Origin: Augochlora pura
Lineage: Eukaryota > Arthropoda > Insecta > Hymenoptera > Halictidae
Reading direction: 5' to 3'
Length of the DNA: 64,000 bases
Assembly: GCF_028453695.1 (NCBI RefSeq)
Contig: NC_135778.1
Span: 39,141,985 to 39,205,984 of the forward strand
This document shows, piece after piece, positions 46,401 through 61,400 of the stretch. Below the pieces are notes generated by a model. That model ran no database searches. It worked only from the letters and a program-made list of their open reading frames with translations, and was not told where the DNA came from. Position 1 is the first letter of the stretch. Each line of letters opens with the position of its first letter. A program made the position numbers and the translations under genes.

Positions 46401-49400
46401 ATAACAAATAATATAATAATATAATAGTAATAATGTAGCAATATTTAAATGCGTGAAGCAATTTTAATTTCTTAAAACTTACTTTATCTTAAATAAATAA
46501 TTAAAATAGAAATGCACAAATCCCTGGAGAATAATTATTTTATTATTATTGTTATACATAAAGTTCAATATTCTGATACAATCGCTGAAATACTATATAT
46601 ATATATATTTAATCCTTGCACGTGCTGTTTTTAATACCTAATTATTAATTAGTGAAATGTTGAGTTAAATGTCCTATTATTATTAGTCGTATCCACTGCC
46701 TTCTCAAATCTGGACTTTCGGGAGTCTGTAATTAATACAAAGCAAGAGACAATAAATAATCAATAATTATTTTGCAAGCGTGACGGAGAACACCTTTTAC
46801 ATTACAATTGATAATAAACGGTAAATATTATAATGTAAAATATTAGCAGAAAAAATACTTACTGAAGAATATTCTTAACTTTTTTGGTACAATCTTAAAA
46901 CTCCCCTTAAACCACCTGTTATCACTTTTATTTCACTGCACAGTGCGAATCAGTGACAGACAGAATACAAAAATATGAGGAGCACTGCGATTTAGATTTA
47001 TAAAGGGTTTACTTAGCAGCGCAATCAATGCAAGGGGTGCGAACACAATGCGTTTCATTGCTAAGCAAAACCTTGCCAAAAGTCGACTTATTCCTCCATC
47101 TTTTCGTATTCCATCTGTCAACGCTGACGCGAATCAACGAGGGTCTTCGCGTCGCGTTACTTACCCCCACTCCTTCCGTTTGAAGTCTAGCTTATTCTTC
47201 TGCCCCCAGGGTCAGAATTAAAATTCTTTTACGAACTTTACAAATGAAACGACCGTTGCTGTCTTGATCTGTACATGTGACGTGAAGTACATACTATACC
47301 AAATTTTCGTCGACCGACTCTTTGCAAGACATATTTTCGAGTATTTCTTCAAGATCGAGCTTTTCTCTTCTTGAACAATTCTTTTCCAATATCAAATTAT
47401 TTTCCTCGATTTTACGAGGAAAAATCCGACGTTCTTTTTTTCATTTTTCTAAGCGAGGTACAATGAACATTCCAAAGTTACTATTATTTCTTTGAAGTTA
47501 ATAATATATAGGTAATTTCTATATATTATTATATTTCTATATATGTAACATATTTAGCTGAAAAATATATAATAAGATTACTTCAAACACTATCTTTTCT
47601 GCAATGAATATCAACGTACACGTGCAAGGTAATACTGCTAGAATTTGTGTAATTAACATTGCTAAAATTATATTGGAATTACAGAAAACTAATAGCAAAA
47701 ATTAGAACTAACATTGGTCTTTATTGTGCAAGCCGATATACAGTCGATATGTCGATAATGTATCGACAAAGTGTATCGAGCTTCCGTTCGATTTCGAGTA
47801 ACTTTTGGAACACCCTGTACATCGTTTCAACAGACGGCCCGCGACGCCCGATAGCCGGAAGAGTCAACCTGGTGTCCAGCCATTGTCTGTCACTAGATCT
47901 GCTTAGTCTTACTCATTCATCCTTCAGGCCACGTGCATCCTAAGACCCTATCGTAAATCTATCAGAGACCCTAGAGCCCGGTCATCCTTCCCGAACTCTT
48001 TCTCTCTCTTTCACGAAAAATGTGTTGCCACCAGCACTGGTCCGACCTGACCTGTTTCGCGCGCCCATGGCACGACAGTCATTCAGAAAATCGAAGGAAC
48101 AATTGAACCACCCGGTCATCCCTGTCTTCAAATAGTATATTATGTTAGCAGGTGTAAACAGATCATCGAATTATTCAGGCAAACGGAATCATAGAGAACA
48201 TTAGGCATATTGTTCATAAAAGGTCCATACTCCAGTTCCTCTACATTTTAGTAGAGGAACCCCCGGCCATTCTTTGTAAGCCCGGGGAAACATTAATCGA
48301 TAAATAAATTCCCTAAATCCTCTACATTAGCGAAGCTAAGTCCATTGACCTTTCAGCTTTTGTTATCTCGGAACGATTTTTATCGGCAGCGATTATTCTT
48401 AACAAAGACAGCGATCGAGGCCTTCGGTCCTTGTGAACATCCCCGGCTTCGACACGGAAATAGTCGAACACGCCACCGTGTCCTGTAAACGCTACCGCCA
48501 GAAATAATCAAACGGGACAGTGATCTCATCTCAGACAGTGTCTCAGGTGTCACCGCGACAACAGTACTTCACTAGTCGAAGCTACCAGCATAATCAACGG
48601 AGATAACCGAAGGCCCAGTATCGCGTCGCACATGCCCGGTTGAAGCTGCCGCCGAAAGATACGCTCATTCGAACACGAACTTACAACAGGCAATAGTAGT
48701 TATGTTTACTAAGAATGATAACGTGATTTCGTATAAATAATTTTAATTTAACCGATATAAAATTCAGTTCAAACAATTTTAATTTAACTGATATAAAATT
48801 CAGTTCAAACAATTTTAATTTAACTGATATAAAATTCAGTTCAAACAATTTTAATTTAACTAATGTAGCTCAATATTGCGAGATGGTTTACACGGTCACG
48901 CCGTGGCCGATTTTCATAGTCTTCGCTGCGAGGCGGAGCTCGAACACGTGCTCTGCTTCATCATGGCGGATAGTATTTTTGTTAATGCAACTGTTTCAAT
49001 TTTTCGTTAAGCAACATGCCTATAAATCTCCACGAATATGAAGAAGAATAATTTGATTTTAGGAAAAGATGATTCAAGAAGAAAAATACACTTGATGAAG
49101 AAATCATTTGCGTAGAATCGCCTGTCGAAAATTCGAAGAGCATGTAGCACTTCCTATGTACAAGTTCTACATAAGCCCAATGTACAGATCAAGAAAAGAT
49201 TGGCCGCGTTCGTAATCCGTGTTTCGTTACTCTTTGCAAATGCGCCGCGCGCTTCTCTATGTCGTAAACGTGTGGAAACGTGTAGTCTTGTTATAGCTTA
49301 TAATAACGTGTAAAAAGGAAAAATAATACGCACGATTAACATGATTAATGTAGTATGCACCCACATGCTTGTCATATGCCTCCTCCCATCCAAGTGGCAG

Positions 49401-52400
49401 CTCGTTCCCAATGCAGTCCGCGAACGTCTGAGGTTTCGTAAATCTGCAAATTAAGAAATAATTGCTTGAAAACGCTTGTCTAACGATGTGTTCATGAAAA
49501 ATTGCTGCAAAAAAAGATTAAATTATGAAAATGTACTACTACAGGATATACCGAAAAATTCTTACATATATACGCGTGCAATATCGATGCTATTAATTAT
49601 TAAAAAATCAAGCGATTATTTATGAAGAATATTATGAATTGCAGAATTCCTTTATAATCCCACCGAATCGACAGAATAATCTTTTTTGCCGAATCTCAGT
49701 TTTTGGTATCGTCTGGGTTGGTTTTTATTGCATCGCCCACGATTTTTTTTTTATTAACGTTGTTATAAACTATTCACTTTTCGTCGCCAGTAATTAATTG
49801 TTTCAGAAATGATTGAATTTCTGTATAATAATTAAATGAATTTCCTTAAGCTGATGGAGGATCTACAAGTCGAGTTTCTTGACATAGCAAAGCTGTTTTA
49901 ATCTTTTTCAATGCATGTATGCGATACATTAAGTTTCTCTATAAACTCACGTGTTATGCTATGACAATCTGAATCGATAATGGTATTGATAGAGCTCTCA
50001 TCAACTTCAACTAGACGGTCTGATCGTTGCGCATTTTTCAGTGAAAAATCACCAGAACAAAATGTGCCTTTTATGTGCTTGCAATGCGTTCTTGCTTTTT
50101 CCGAAATAATACAATAAAATATATCTGAAATGCGCGTTTTATTCTTCCATTTTTAAACCGGGATAAAAGCGTTTTCTACTCGATTCGATCAAATTGTTTA
50201 AAATCTACATCGAATGGATTACAAGAAGCTCGGCTATTTAAAACGTGTGTTCAACGCTGTCGAACCTGCGGAAATCGTCGCAGAAGCGGTGTTTCTTGGC
50301 GGGCACGAGAGGCGAACTCTAGGTGCTCCTGAACGGCTAAACTATGGCTTCGCTTAACATTTTGTCGATAAACCGATCGATGGCAAGGTCCCACGGATTT
50401 TCGAGACTTCGAAGAACAGCGGAGTTAGCTCTTCTGCCTAATTGAAGACGTTCCTGAACTACCACCCGGTAAAATCTAGGTTATGTTAAGGTTATGCGCC
50501 GAATCCAGTTAATTGGACTCCAAGTTGCAGATTCTGGTCTCTATGAAAGCGCGACCATGGTAGTAGTACCCTACGTTGCCTGCGACATGAATTCGGTTAC
50601 TGTCTTTTAGGACGGCTTGCTTGGCTGAGAAGTCCTCCCTATCATCTCCCTAACATCTCTCTCTACACAGAAGTGCACTTTCCGCGATTTGCGGTCGTAC
50701 GCGTTGATGACTAGCGTCAGCCTATTTCGCGGGTTCTATTGAAGTTCAAGTTAGAAAGGACATTCGGTCTCCTCAATTTTCTGGACAAGCTAATCCAGGA
50801 GACCGAGGCACACCGGAGTCACAGCTTGGCCTTCGCGTTACGATGGAGGGTGTCCAATTGTCACTCCCTGCTGTATACCCTCCACCGTGTCTCATCAACG
50901 TCATTACTGCGCCGATTTGTCTGCGCGCGCGCGCGCGATTGTCCCTGCATGTATACATAATGGCGTATGCATACTTGTCGAGTCACGAATCACGCGCGAA
51001 CAACGCGAGACCACATTTCCTCATTTGTCATGAATAGAACAAAATTTCGCAGCCGTTTGTTGCCCTTAAGACCGCCGGCCGTGCCGCGAGAGCACATGTA
51101 ACGCCGTGAATTTCTCCTCCGCCATATGCCGGCCACCGTCACCTGCGCGCAGGTACGAGGACTTCAAACGCGCTGCTCCCGGACACCAGCGCTCGCTAAT
51201 TGGCAGCTTATCTACCAAAACGGTAAAAACCCGGCTAAAAGCGTTCCGTCCAATTTAGAAACGTGAGGCGCGTACGGACGATTCTGAGCGTGTTTCAAAT
51301 TTCCCTGGTAGATAGTGCAAACTGCGAGAATTTTTAATCCAGTGTAGACATGTGATATTGTAAAGGGTGACTACGGAATAGTTCAAACAACATTTGGCGA
51401 CGAAATCGTAATATTTTATGTTTTTTACAGTGCTCGTCATCTAGAATAGCAATATAGTAATCTAGAATATGCCTTGTGCAAAAAGCAAGATATTTACAAC
51501 AAAAAATATGTAGAAGAATATATAGAATATTATTTTTAAATTCTCGTGTTGTCATCGAAATTTTATTAGCTGGTTTTCGACGTTTTCTTTAAAATCAAAA
51601 AGCTAAATTAATATTAATTTAATTGAACAATTTTTACTCAAAGGCTCCACAGCGGATCCATTTACAATTCTACAAACTCGAGGGCTCCACAGCGGAGCCA
51701 TAAAATATTGTAAAAACTCGAGGGCTCCACAGCGGAGCCATTTAAAATTCTTCAAATTCGAGGGCTCCGCTACGGAGACAAGGAAGATATATTTTCAAGC
51801 ATTGTAACTGCGAAAATATAATTGTTTCGTTACTACAGTTCTGTTTCGAAGAATGTCAACTTTATAATTAACACAAGAAATATCTAAACAAATCAATAAT
51901 TCTTTTATTTATCCAAGAAAAAAGTTAAAGCTGGAAGAGCTATTCCCAAAATATGAATTTACTTACTAAAAAAAATATTATTAAAGTTTATCAGGTTATG
52001 TTGGCTGTACTAAAGTTTGTCAGGAGTTAAAAATATACTTTTGCAATAATTCTTAATGTGATATTATAACTGCAACGAGTCGATTGAACCCTTTCTTCCA
52101 TACAAATATCAGAACTCTCTCCCGTCCCGATCGCGAAATATTAAGAATGATCTCTCGCTCTCTCTCGCTCTTTCTCTCGATGATCGAACTATCCCGGACT
52201 TACCCTACATAGGCGATACGAGATACGAGACACGAGACACGAGACTCCGCGACACGAGACACGCGGAGATACGGAGATACACGGGTATTTGTTAGCAAGT
52301 GACAGATGTAAAACTTAAATGTTGTATCTCCAACGTAAAGTGTCGCGGCGGCAGCGCGACCGACCGCGCGCGCGGTTGGATCAACGAGGTCGAGGTGAAC

Positions 52401-55400
52401 TCACGTGACCGATCCCCATGTTGGGGCGTGTAGGTGCTTAACCGGGATAGTAGGAAATCGCGAGAACTAAGTATGATCGGTATGAATTGGAGAGTGGTAG
52501 GAGAAACCGTGAATGCCCCTCTACCCCCTTTTCCGAGTACCGGAGCAGAGTTTTATCATGGTTACGCACACACGTGTACACACGTATATAAGATATATAT
52601 ATACATATATATACATGTATACCACGCGTTACAATTGCACTGGCGAAGCTTGCGGTCGATGCACGCTACGTGCACGATAGATACATATCTCTAATAGTAT
52701 CGACCTAAGCTTTCAGGAGTCCCACTGCTCTACTCCTATCCGGGCCGGCAGCTAGCGTTTGACTTAGGCTGGAGTTTTCCAGCATTTCGAAACCCACGCC
52801 TATAGGCATTCATAATTCGCGTTATGGATCGTAAAGAAATATTTGCACCTAAATGGAACGACAGCTATTTTATTAAATGAATTGCATTGCTGTGAGATGC
52901 AGTCATTCGGAGGCGTAGGAATCTGTAGATTCCTTGCGGTGAGATTAATTATGAATTAACTGAGATTTCCGCATTGTTTAAATTTTCGTTGCAGGAACGA
53001 GAAAGTATTTTTCAATTTTATTATTTTGTTGTCGATCGTTTCGTTTTACGTGATAATTTTGAAAATTTTCGTTAGTCGGATAAACCTGAACGGAGGATTT
53101 CTATGTTGATTAATTTTCAATTATTCATGGCATGCTGTTCAAAAATTACTAGACAAAATTATTTTGCAAACGATATAACAATTTTCATTGGCCCCTGAGA
53201 GGTGCCACTATAGTGCAAAGGTTTAGACGATCGCGAAGTGTCCTCGGCAAGTGCTAATTTCTGAGGGCATCTTTAAATTTATTTTAAAAGCTAAATACGC
53301 GAGGATAATTACTTTTTCCAAAATACGAACGAAAAAGGAGCTTTGCAAAAGGCACGACCGCGTCTCGCACGTAACGTCACGTCACGACACGTCAAATCAC
53401 GTCACGTCACGCCGGCAGTGGTATTCACTGCTGGCGCGATGGTCATTGTATTATTATCTCGGGTCTCAGTCTCGAGCCGCACGCGCTCGCACTCGGAGTG
53501 CTCGGAACACACTGCTCGGCGCAAACGATTCTGACAGCGTGCTCTAACATTCAATATATATATTTTTTTATTATTATAAATTATAAGTTACAACGAGGCC
53601 ACGAATTGCAATGTAATAATAATATTTCTTAACACGAAATACAATAATGGAATTTGTAAATTGGTTGCCGCTGTTCGGACAACATAACGTGCCGTGGATT
53701 GCAAAACTCTATCGTTTGTTTATATTTTGAAAGCGGAACGTGATTCACAGTGCGGATGATTTATATTATGTGGGAGGAAAGGATTGCAGTAGATGACCGA
53801 CGTGTCGAAGTACAGTTTAGTGGAATTTATTGAAATAATAAATGACTTTTCATGTGAGCGAGGTTGCTGCACTTGCAGCATAGGACTTGAAACATAGAAT
53901 TTTGAGGTACCTCTCACACTTAACTAAAACTATATTTTCGTACTATATTTTCGAGTACTATAAAGCAGGAATTAATTTTTTAATTTTGTTTCATTGCATC
54001 GATGATAAAGCGGTCGTCCGCCGTGGCATGTAAGGTCTAAGAAGACGGATGAAAGTACGAGGACGCGTTTGCGAGAGTTTAAGTAATGCAGTTGGGTCAA
54101 AGCCAGATAGCCGAAGTGTAACACCAATGCAATTCCATGTAACCACACGTACAATGCGTGTGGTTTGTTCACAATCGATAGGATAATTGTTTGTCGAATT
54201 TGCAATGCCCTCGGATGAAAAATGTAAAGAGAAAGGAAAGCGTTGTGTATAAATCAATTCTCCATGGTGTAATCGGACTCGTACAACGAACTCACGAATC
54301 GAACACATTTCAGTTTATTTCTTTGCAGTTGAAAGACCCGAATAGCACCGAATGGATCCTCGAGTTCGGTCAACGAGAATGCAGTAACGTCAGGTGGGCT
54401 GATAAGGACAACGACGCTGATAATGACTCTAAGATCAATTCACGATTCTATATAAAAACGGAGACCAAAGAAGAAAAAGCACCGTCCGACCGATCCACAA
54501 CGATTCAATGTCACTGCCACTAACCAGTTCCCTGATAGATACGTCAACCAAGGAGGATTAGTGGGAAAGAACAGTCGACGGCAATCCAGAAACAGAAATT
54601 CAACCGTATAAGAGACGCCTTATAGTAGAACGGGTTCTCCAAAAGCAAGGTTATGTGCACAATAGACGATTTATATCGTATTTGGAATCATTTTAACCCT
54701 TTGCAATCGAAGCCATTTTAACTGTATTACATGACAAAATGTATTTTATTATAAAATTGAATCTTGTAACTCACCGAACAACAGTTATACTTTTAATAAT
54801 TTTTCATAATATAAAAATTATATTGAAACGTCCTGTAACAATTATAGCCGTGCCTCAGAGTCGCCGCTCGAGCGCAAAGGGTTAATTGGAAAAATCTCAG
54901 CAATCCATATGTTGCTATAGTAAGAGAAATATGTACACTCCTTCCGGCACGATTTCATTTCGTATTTAGCGCCATCGGACATGAAACGAATCTAAACAGT
55001 TCCGCGCTTCTGAAGTGGAACTATACCTTTCTCGAATGATACTGAAGAGACTCGTTTGTCTTTGCCTACTCTCGTTAACCGCCGGCCTGTGCCGATGGAA
55101 ACGCGAAGTTTATTAGGTTCGATCAGCGATCGGAAGAGCCGCGCGAAAATGACGATGGAAATACGGCTTTACGCGATTTTACAACAGATGTTCGTTCGGC
55201 GCTTTCCGACAATTACCTCCGCTGTAATAATGCAGCGGATGAAACGAATTGTGCGATACTCGACACGTTGCACTCGGTGCACGATAGGCGACGAACAAAT
55301 CGCGAGACGCGTCGCGAGGCAAAACGCATAGTACGGTATTTGGCGTGACAATAGTTAGAATTAGACTTTTTTTTATTATATAGACTTATTTAGAATTTTT

Positions 55401-58400
55401 ATAATATTATATATTTTTATAATATTTTATAATATTATTTTTATAATATTAGATGTTTATAAAACTTTTTCTCTTATGTTGTAAATATACGGTTTATAAC
55501 AGAGATAAAAATATTTACAAAATATAATATAATAGTTAATAATAGTAAATTTTAATGTAATAGTTGTATAAGTAATTTAGAGCTTCCGGTATGACAGATG
55601 TGTCTATAGCATCGAAGAAGATTACGAAGTATAGGAAAGTCGATTTGAATACAGCACAACATGATCAAAAGCAGCTATATAAAATTTAAAAGCATTTTCT
55701 CTATTTGTTGAAGCAAAATTATCGGAAAACCAATGCGATATTATAAGAACTCTCGGCAAGAGATCAATAAATGAACAAAGTTATCTTTATTGGAATATAG
55801 AACAAAGTTATATTTATTTGAATATTGAGCAAATTCACAGGAAACACCCATGGCTTTTCGGGCGCTAATACCACACTGTGCGTCGCATCGGTAAACCCGT
55901 TAGTTGGTAAAGGATTCTAACGCGTGGTTTAGTTGCTTATGGCTTATAATCAACGATGTATGATTTGCAAAGAAAATTAAATTTCAGGTAAAAATTTGGG
56001 AAAGTGATGCAAATAAAGTGACCAGAGAGATAAAAGAAAATAGATCGTTTATTTTGAAAGTGATGCAAGAGAATTTTTTTGTTATTGGTCAATTAAAAAA
56101 TATAAATTAATTATGTCAAGTCTGACGATGTTTCTATTAATTTATCAATGATTTTATATAAATTTCTTTTAGGCGAATTTAACTAAAATAATATATATTC
56201 ATAGACTATAAGTGGACTTTTAACTTTTATTTTCACTCATTAAATTAAAAATTTATGATAAAACTCATTAAAATAAAAATTCAACTTAAAACGTACAAAT
56301 TTCAATTTAAATTAATCTTCTAAAATCTAGAAAAATATTCTTCCCCGACTATGGGATTGGCTAAATTTGTTGACAATATTACAAACATTCACGTGTGTTG
56401 AAACCACGCTTTTAGAGATCAATATCCCTTTGACACTCCATCTTCGTCAGTAATAGCAGATTCATTTACTTATTCGAAGAATTCAGAGCCTAAACGAAAC
56501 CGTAACTTGCTGCAAATCGTTCCTTTTGCCTCCGAAAATTGGAAAGAAACATTCGAAGACAATAACTTAGATAACCGCTGAATTATAGAAGAGGCAACGA
56601 GCGCAAGAATAAGTGCCTAACTACGGTGAACACGAAGTGATTATTGGCCGTTGAGGTTCACCGACGACTGAGACGATACTTCATCCGTTGCGAAAACCAG
56701 AACGTATCTGACTTCTCGCTTTTGCTTCAAACAGTGTGGTTTGCGAAAGGAGATAGCCCGCTCTTTTATCACCGGTTGCAGATAGATCTCTCAGACATCG
56801 GGACATGTCCGATAGTTTTAGATAAATGTCCAACGATATTGATGGGTTCAAAAGACGTAGCCGACCAAACTGGTCGACGTACATCCGCCATCAAAAGTAA
56901 TAGGATGCTTGTTTAGAACAAATTATAATATTTAATTCTGTTTAAATAATTGTATCATATTGCCGAAAGTATATATTAAATATCTGTCAATTACGCAATT
57001 ATTAGTTTAGCCATTTATTATCCATTTTATTACACGTCGATTCCGAAGAGTATCACAAATAAACAAAAAACACTAATAAAACCAGAAGTAATTAAAAATT
57101 AAAAAGCACGGTGGATATATCAATGGAAAGAATATTTAATTTTCTTTTATAAAATTACCACTTAAAATATGTACAGTGGGAAGCAAAAAATAAATCAAAG
57201 ATTTCAAAATGTCACTCAAGGCATTTAGGTTTAAGAACTATTTAAAAACGTCACGCTATTTTAATATCGATGACTCAATTTTGCTTCTCACTGTATGCAT
57301 GTACTTGTTACAGTTTAATATAATTAACTATGAAATGAATTTACAAAATTCTAACAATTACGAAAATAAAAAATTTGTAAGAATTGCCTATCAGATTTCA
57401 TTTATTGAATTTCCTGCAAATATTCTAATACTTTTCGATGGGATTATACGAGAAAATCATGTAGAAATCCCTAACGAAGTATTATAATCTCCTTAGGAAG
57501 GATTACAGGTACTTGTTCGGTATAAATCATGATAATCGAATCTGGTATCGCAAATCAGATACCGAGCGGGCCAACCGACGGATGAATTTTTCTATCTAGC
57601 GTTCCGGACAGTCTCTGAAAGTTCGTAAAACGCTGTCCACACGCATATAACGTAACTTCGTCCAGCAACCGCTTCCCGAATAAAAACACGTTTATGTGGC
57701 CGGAATGCTGTGACTGCATCGTGAACTCGTCCAGGTGCTTGCAACAAAATCATGCTGCGACTACTCTGACGTATTAGCGGTTGCGTTCGAGTTCACGTTA
57801 GTGTTCGGTTTTGACTTTCCGTTTTGTGCACTTCGAAGCACTATTGGTCGAGGTCGAAGTCCTATCGGTGCAAGATCGCACCTTGGACACCTTTTCTCGC
57901 TTTAATCGGTGCCAAGCTTAAACTCCTGCATTTATATTTAATAAATTCAATATTGATGTCACAAATATTTTGTTCAATAAGATCTCTCAAAAAATATTAT
58001 ACCGTTATACCTAAGGTAATTTATCAAATTATTTGTTTAAAAATTCCATTCATTTATGACAAACATATTTAAAGTTTACTATAATTATGTCTTATTAAAA
58101 ATATTTAATATTGTTATTAAATTCTATGGGGTCTTCTCGTCCTTCACTATAATTTAAGCATTTTTACTTAAATTTGAATTTATTCTACTAAATTAAAGAC
58201 AGTTTATATTTCATCAACTATTTCATTCCTCTGACAAAAATTCGTCAGAGTTACGCCATAATTAGCGTGTCTATGCAGTACATGTTACGACCGGCAACGA
58301 GAAGTTTCCAAAATAGCAATTGATAATCTTTTCTCGATGAAAATGATCATAAATTACGAGCTTCGAAAGATATCGCTATCTTTGACGCTACCTCGACCCA

Positions 58401-61400
58401 TCAGGCCAAGGTCAAACGGATTTGACAATTCTGTAGTACATTTTAAATTTCAATACTTTTGCCTTAAAACGGTTTTTTAAAAAAATAGAGAAAAATTGAT
58501 TTCTGAGATTATCGAGCCTTTCGAGACTTTTCGGGATCTATTATCAAACCCCATAACACGGAAAATTTTCTTCGGATGAACAGAAACAAATTTTGGGGAC
58601 CCATTATCAAACCCCATAACAGGGAAAATTTTTATCAAAGGAATATAAATAAATTTTGTGGACCCATTGTCAAATCCCCATAATATGGAAAATTTTTATC
58701 AAAAGAATATAAATAAATTTTAATTTAAAAAGTTCTCGCAGGTAGCTCTAATACTGCTCGGTAAAAATGAGATGCTCTATTTTGCAGAGAAGGCAGGCTT
58801 CGACGCGACCATGACCCATCCAGTCAAGGTAGCACGGACCTTTAATACATACTTGCGACCATGAAATACATGTAAAGTCGTACACCTCGACACTTGTGTA
58901 GAAAATATCTTCTCTTTCCAAGATTCTATGTTCCTCTACTGATCAACCCTTCGGCGACTTTAAATGACCCTCTACACGTGTGACTTATCAGTACTTTTAT
59001 AAAACCATAAGTAATAACCTAATAAAATGGCAAAGTTCGCGAGTAGGAGTTTTAACAAACAATTTTAAGAAACACCCTTCCACGTGCCTAAAAAGTGCCT
59101 AAAAATTGTATCGCGCTAGTTAAGCTGTACCAGAATTTTAGCAAACAATTACTTGAGCGGTAACCAACGATTCATTTAATTTTTCTAGGTTATGTTCACG
59201 ATTGTTCAGTTACAGAATTCAAGTTTCAAATTTCATAGGAATAACTTCTTGGTACTCTGTCGAAATTTCGGTGGCAGACGAACACCATGGACACGAAATG
59301 TTCGTACACTTTCGCAACACTTTCGTTCGGTTTGTACCATGGCGAGATCACAAGATGAGGCTCCTCTATCCCCACCTCTGACGCTTCCTAGACGCTACGC
59401 TCTTTCACCACATCGATTACCACTACTGGCTATCGATTCGCACTATCTCGCTCGTTCCTCCATACGTCTCTAATTCCCTCTGTTCGTCTCTGCCCGTCAC
59501 GCGATCTGATTAGTATGCGTGTGTATATGTGCGACCGTATCGGCCAATACAGTAGCCTAGTCGAAAATGCGTACAAGACTAGGAGGTACGCTCTGTCTCC
59601 GGCCAATCGTACCCACATTCTCACCGGTACGTCATCGCATTCCTGCCAGGGCTCATCTTGTGATCTCCCCACGGTAGATTCAAAGGTGATAACAAAAACA
59701 TGAAGCGAGAATCGAGTAAGCGCGGTAGCAGAACGAACGCGACGCGCTGGCGGTTCAGCCTGTACGAAGACGCGAACTTTATTGCTTGTTTTTTTTTTTA
59801 AATGCCAGCTTTTCTTTGAATTCTAGCTTTTATTTACGTTTGTGTGTCCAGTGCGATTATAATTAGCATACACGTCTTTCTTAATTTTTTTACAATTTTT
59901 ATATATCAAATGTGGCCGTAAGTTAACAAACAATGCTCGTTCAAGCTCGTCAAGTAAACAACTAGTTAACTACAGTATTTTCCTTGGTAGGACATGTGAT
60001 AAGTTAATAGGTTCCATTGAACACAACCGCAAGTTGCCGCGCCTAAACTTGATTAAACATAAACTACATCGCAATGCACCGTTTAACTCTTTGAGATACT
60101 GGATTTCAGAGAATAAATGGACCCACGTTGCACAGAAATTTTGTCGTGTTTTTAATTGAACAGAATTAGTATATTTTCATTGAAAGCACAGACATATAAT
60201 AAAATAAAAATATAGTAAAATAATAATTCAATTTGTTGTTATAGAATGAGAATTGAATGGTCTCGCCGTGCCACGTGGGTTCATAAATGAACACAGAAGA
60301 AACTATTGTAATGCTACGAGATGGATTTAAAAATGTCGCACCATGCAATACTGTACATTAAAAAGATGGGACCATTTTAATCCCACCGTGCCCAAAAGAG
60401 ATAAGACATTTAGATAAATCTTTATTTCATTTACTAAATATTTATTGTAATCATTGTCGTGAAATATACTGCTAACACTTAAAGGGTTAAAGATGGTACA
60501 GTTCAGGGATTAAAAATGCACCGTGCCGGATTTGATACTGGCAATTAGAATTGATAAGAGAAAGTAAATTAAGGTCTTAAGTATAGTATAGTAACCAAAT
60601 GAATTTAAATGTAAAGAGCTTTCGCGGAGACAAGGCCTCGCGATCTCGGTTGTGACACACTGAGAAATGCAGGAGAGATCAGAATTAACAATCTAAGCGC
60701 CATGTCACCCAGTACGCACGCGGTTATACACAGTGAGACAATTCATTTTTGAAACTGGACCAACGAAACGCCACAGGAAATAAACGAAATCAAGCATTTT
60801 TATCACGAAGAACACCGCGTTTAAATATAGCCGAATTTGAATTGTTAGTCGTAATTTTAAATCTACATAGAACAATAAATAAAATAATAAGGAAAACAAT
60901 AAATTTTGTATGCACCTAATATTTATCGTATTATTATAATAATTTAATATAATCATAACTTGTGCCCCGTTTCCAGGGTGAGAGCGATTTTATAATTTTT
61001 GAGAAATATGTCGCAAATAAAATGGCATTAGTCCACGAAAAGATTTGATGACAAAAGTCCATAACAAATAAACAGATCTATATGAAAAAGTTGATTTTCT
61101 TGCTACTTGTCACTAAATTTCTCAAGCTGGATCACTATGCGGTAATGACTGGGTCGGGGAAGAGGTCAAGCGGGCGAACTGAAAGTAATTCAGAGCAGTA
61201 GAAACTTGTTTCCTCTGATGTTTTGATCACAATTGTGATGAATAGAAAATTTACAGAGAATTAAAGAATACGCTTTTTAGAATATACAAGGGTACGCATA
61301 GCCAAAGAAATGATAAAATAAAAAGATACTCGAAAATTACTTTTGTACATATTTTAAATATTATCGAGGTTATGTCAAGGTTATTAGGGAATAAATAATT

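Noticed and set aside
54191..54523. 110-codon plus-strand frame
   Set aside because: No recognised domain or splice signals; may be chance in a GC-moderate stretch.
55036..55116. Short frame beginning MILKRLVCLCLLSLTAGLC that looks like a signal peptide
   Set aside because: Only 26 codons, no convincing donor to extend it, and no homology.
56644..56916. 90-codon plus-strand frame
   Set aside because: No homology or context; a second frame overlaps on the opposite strand.
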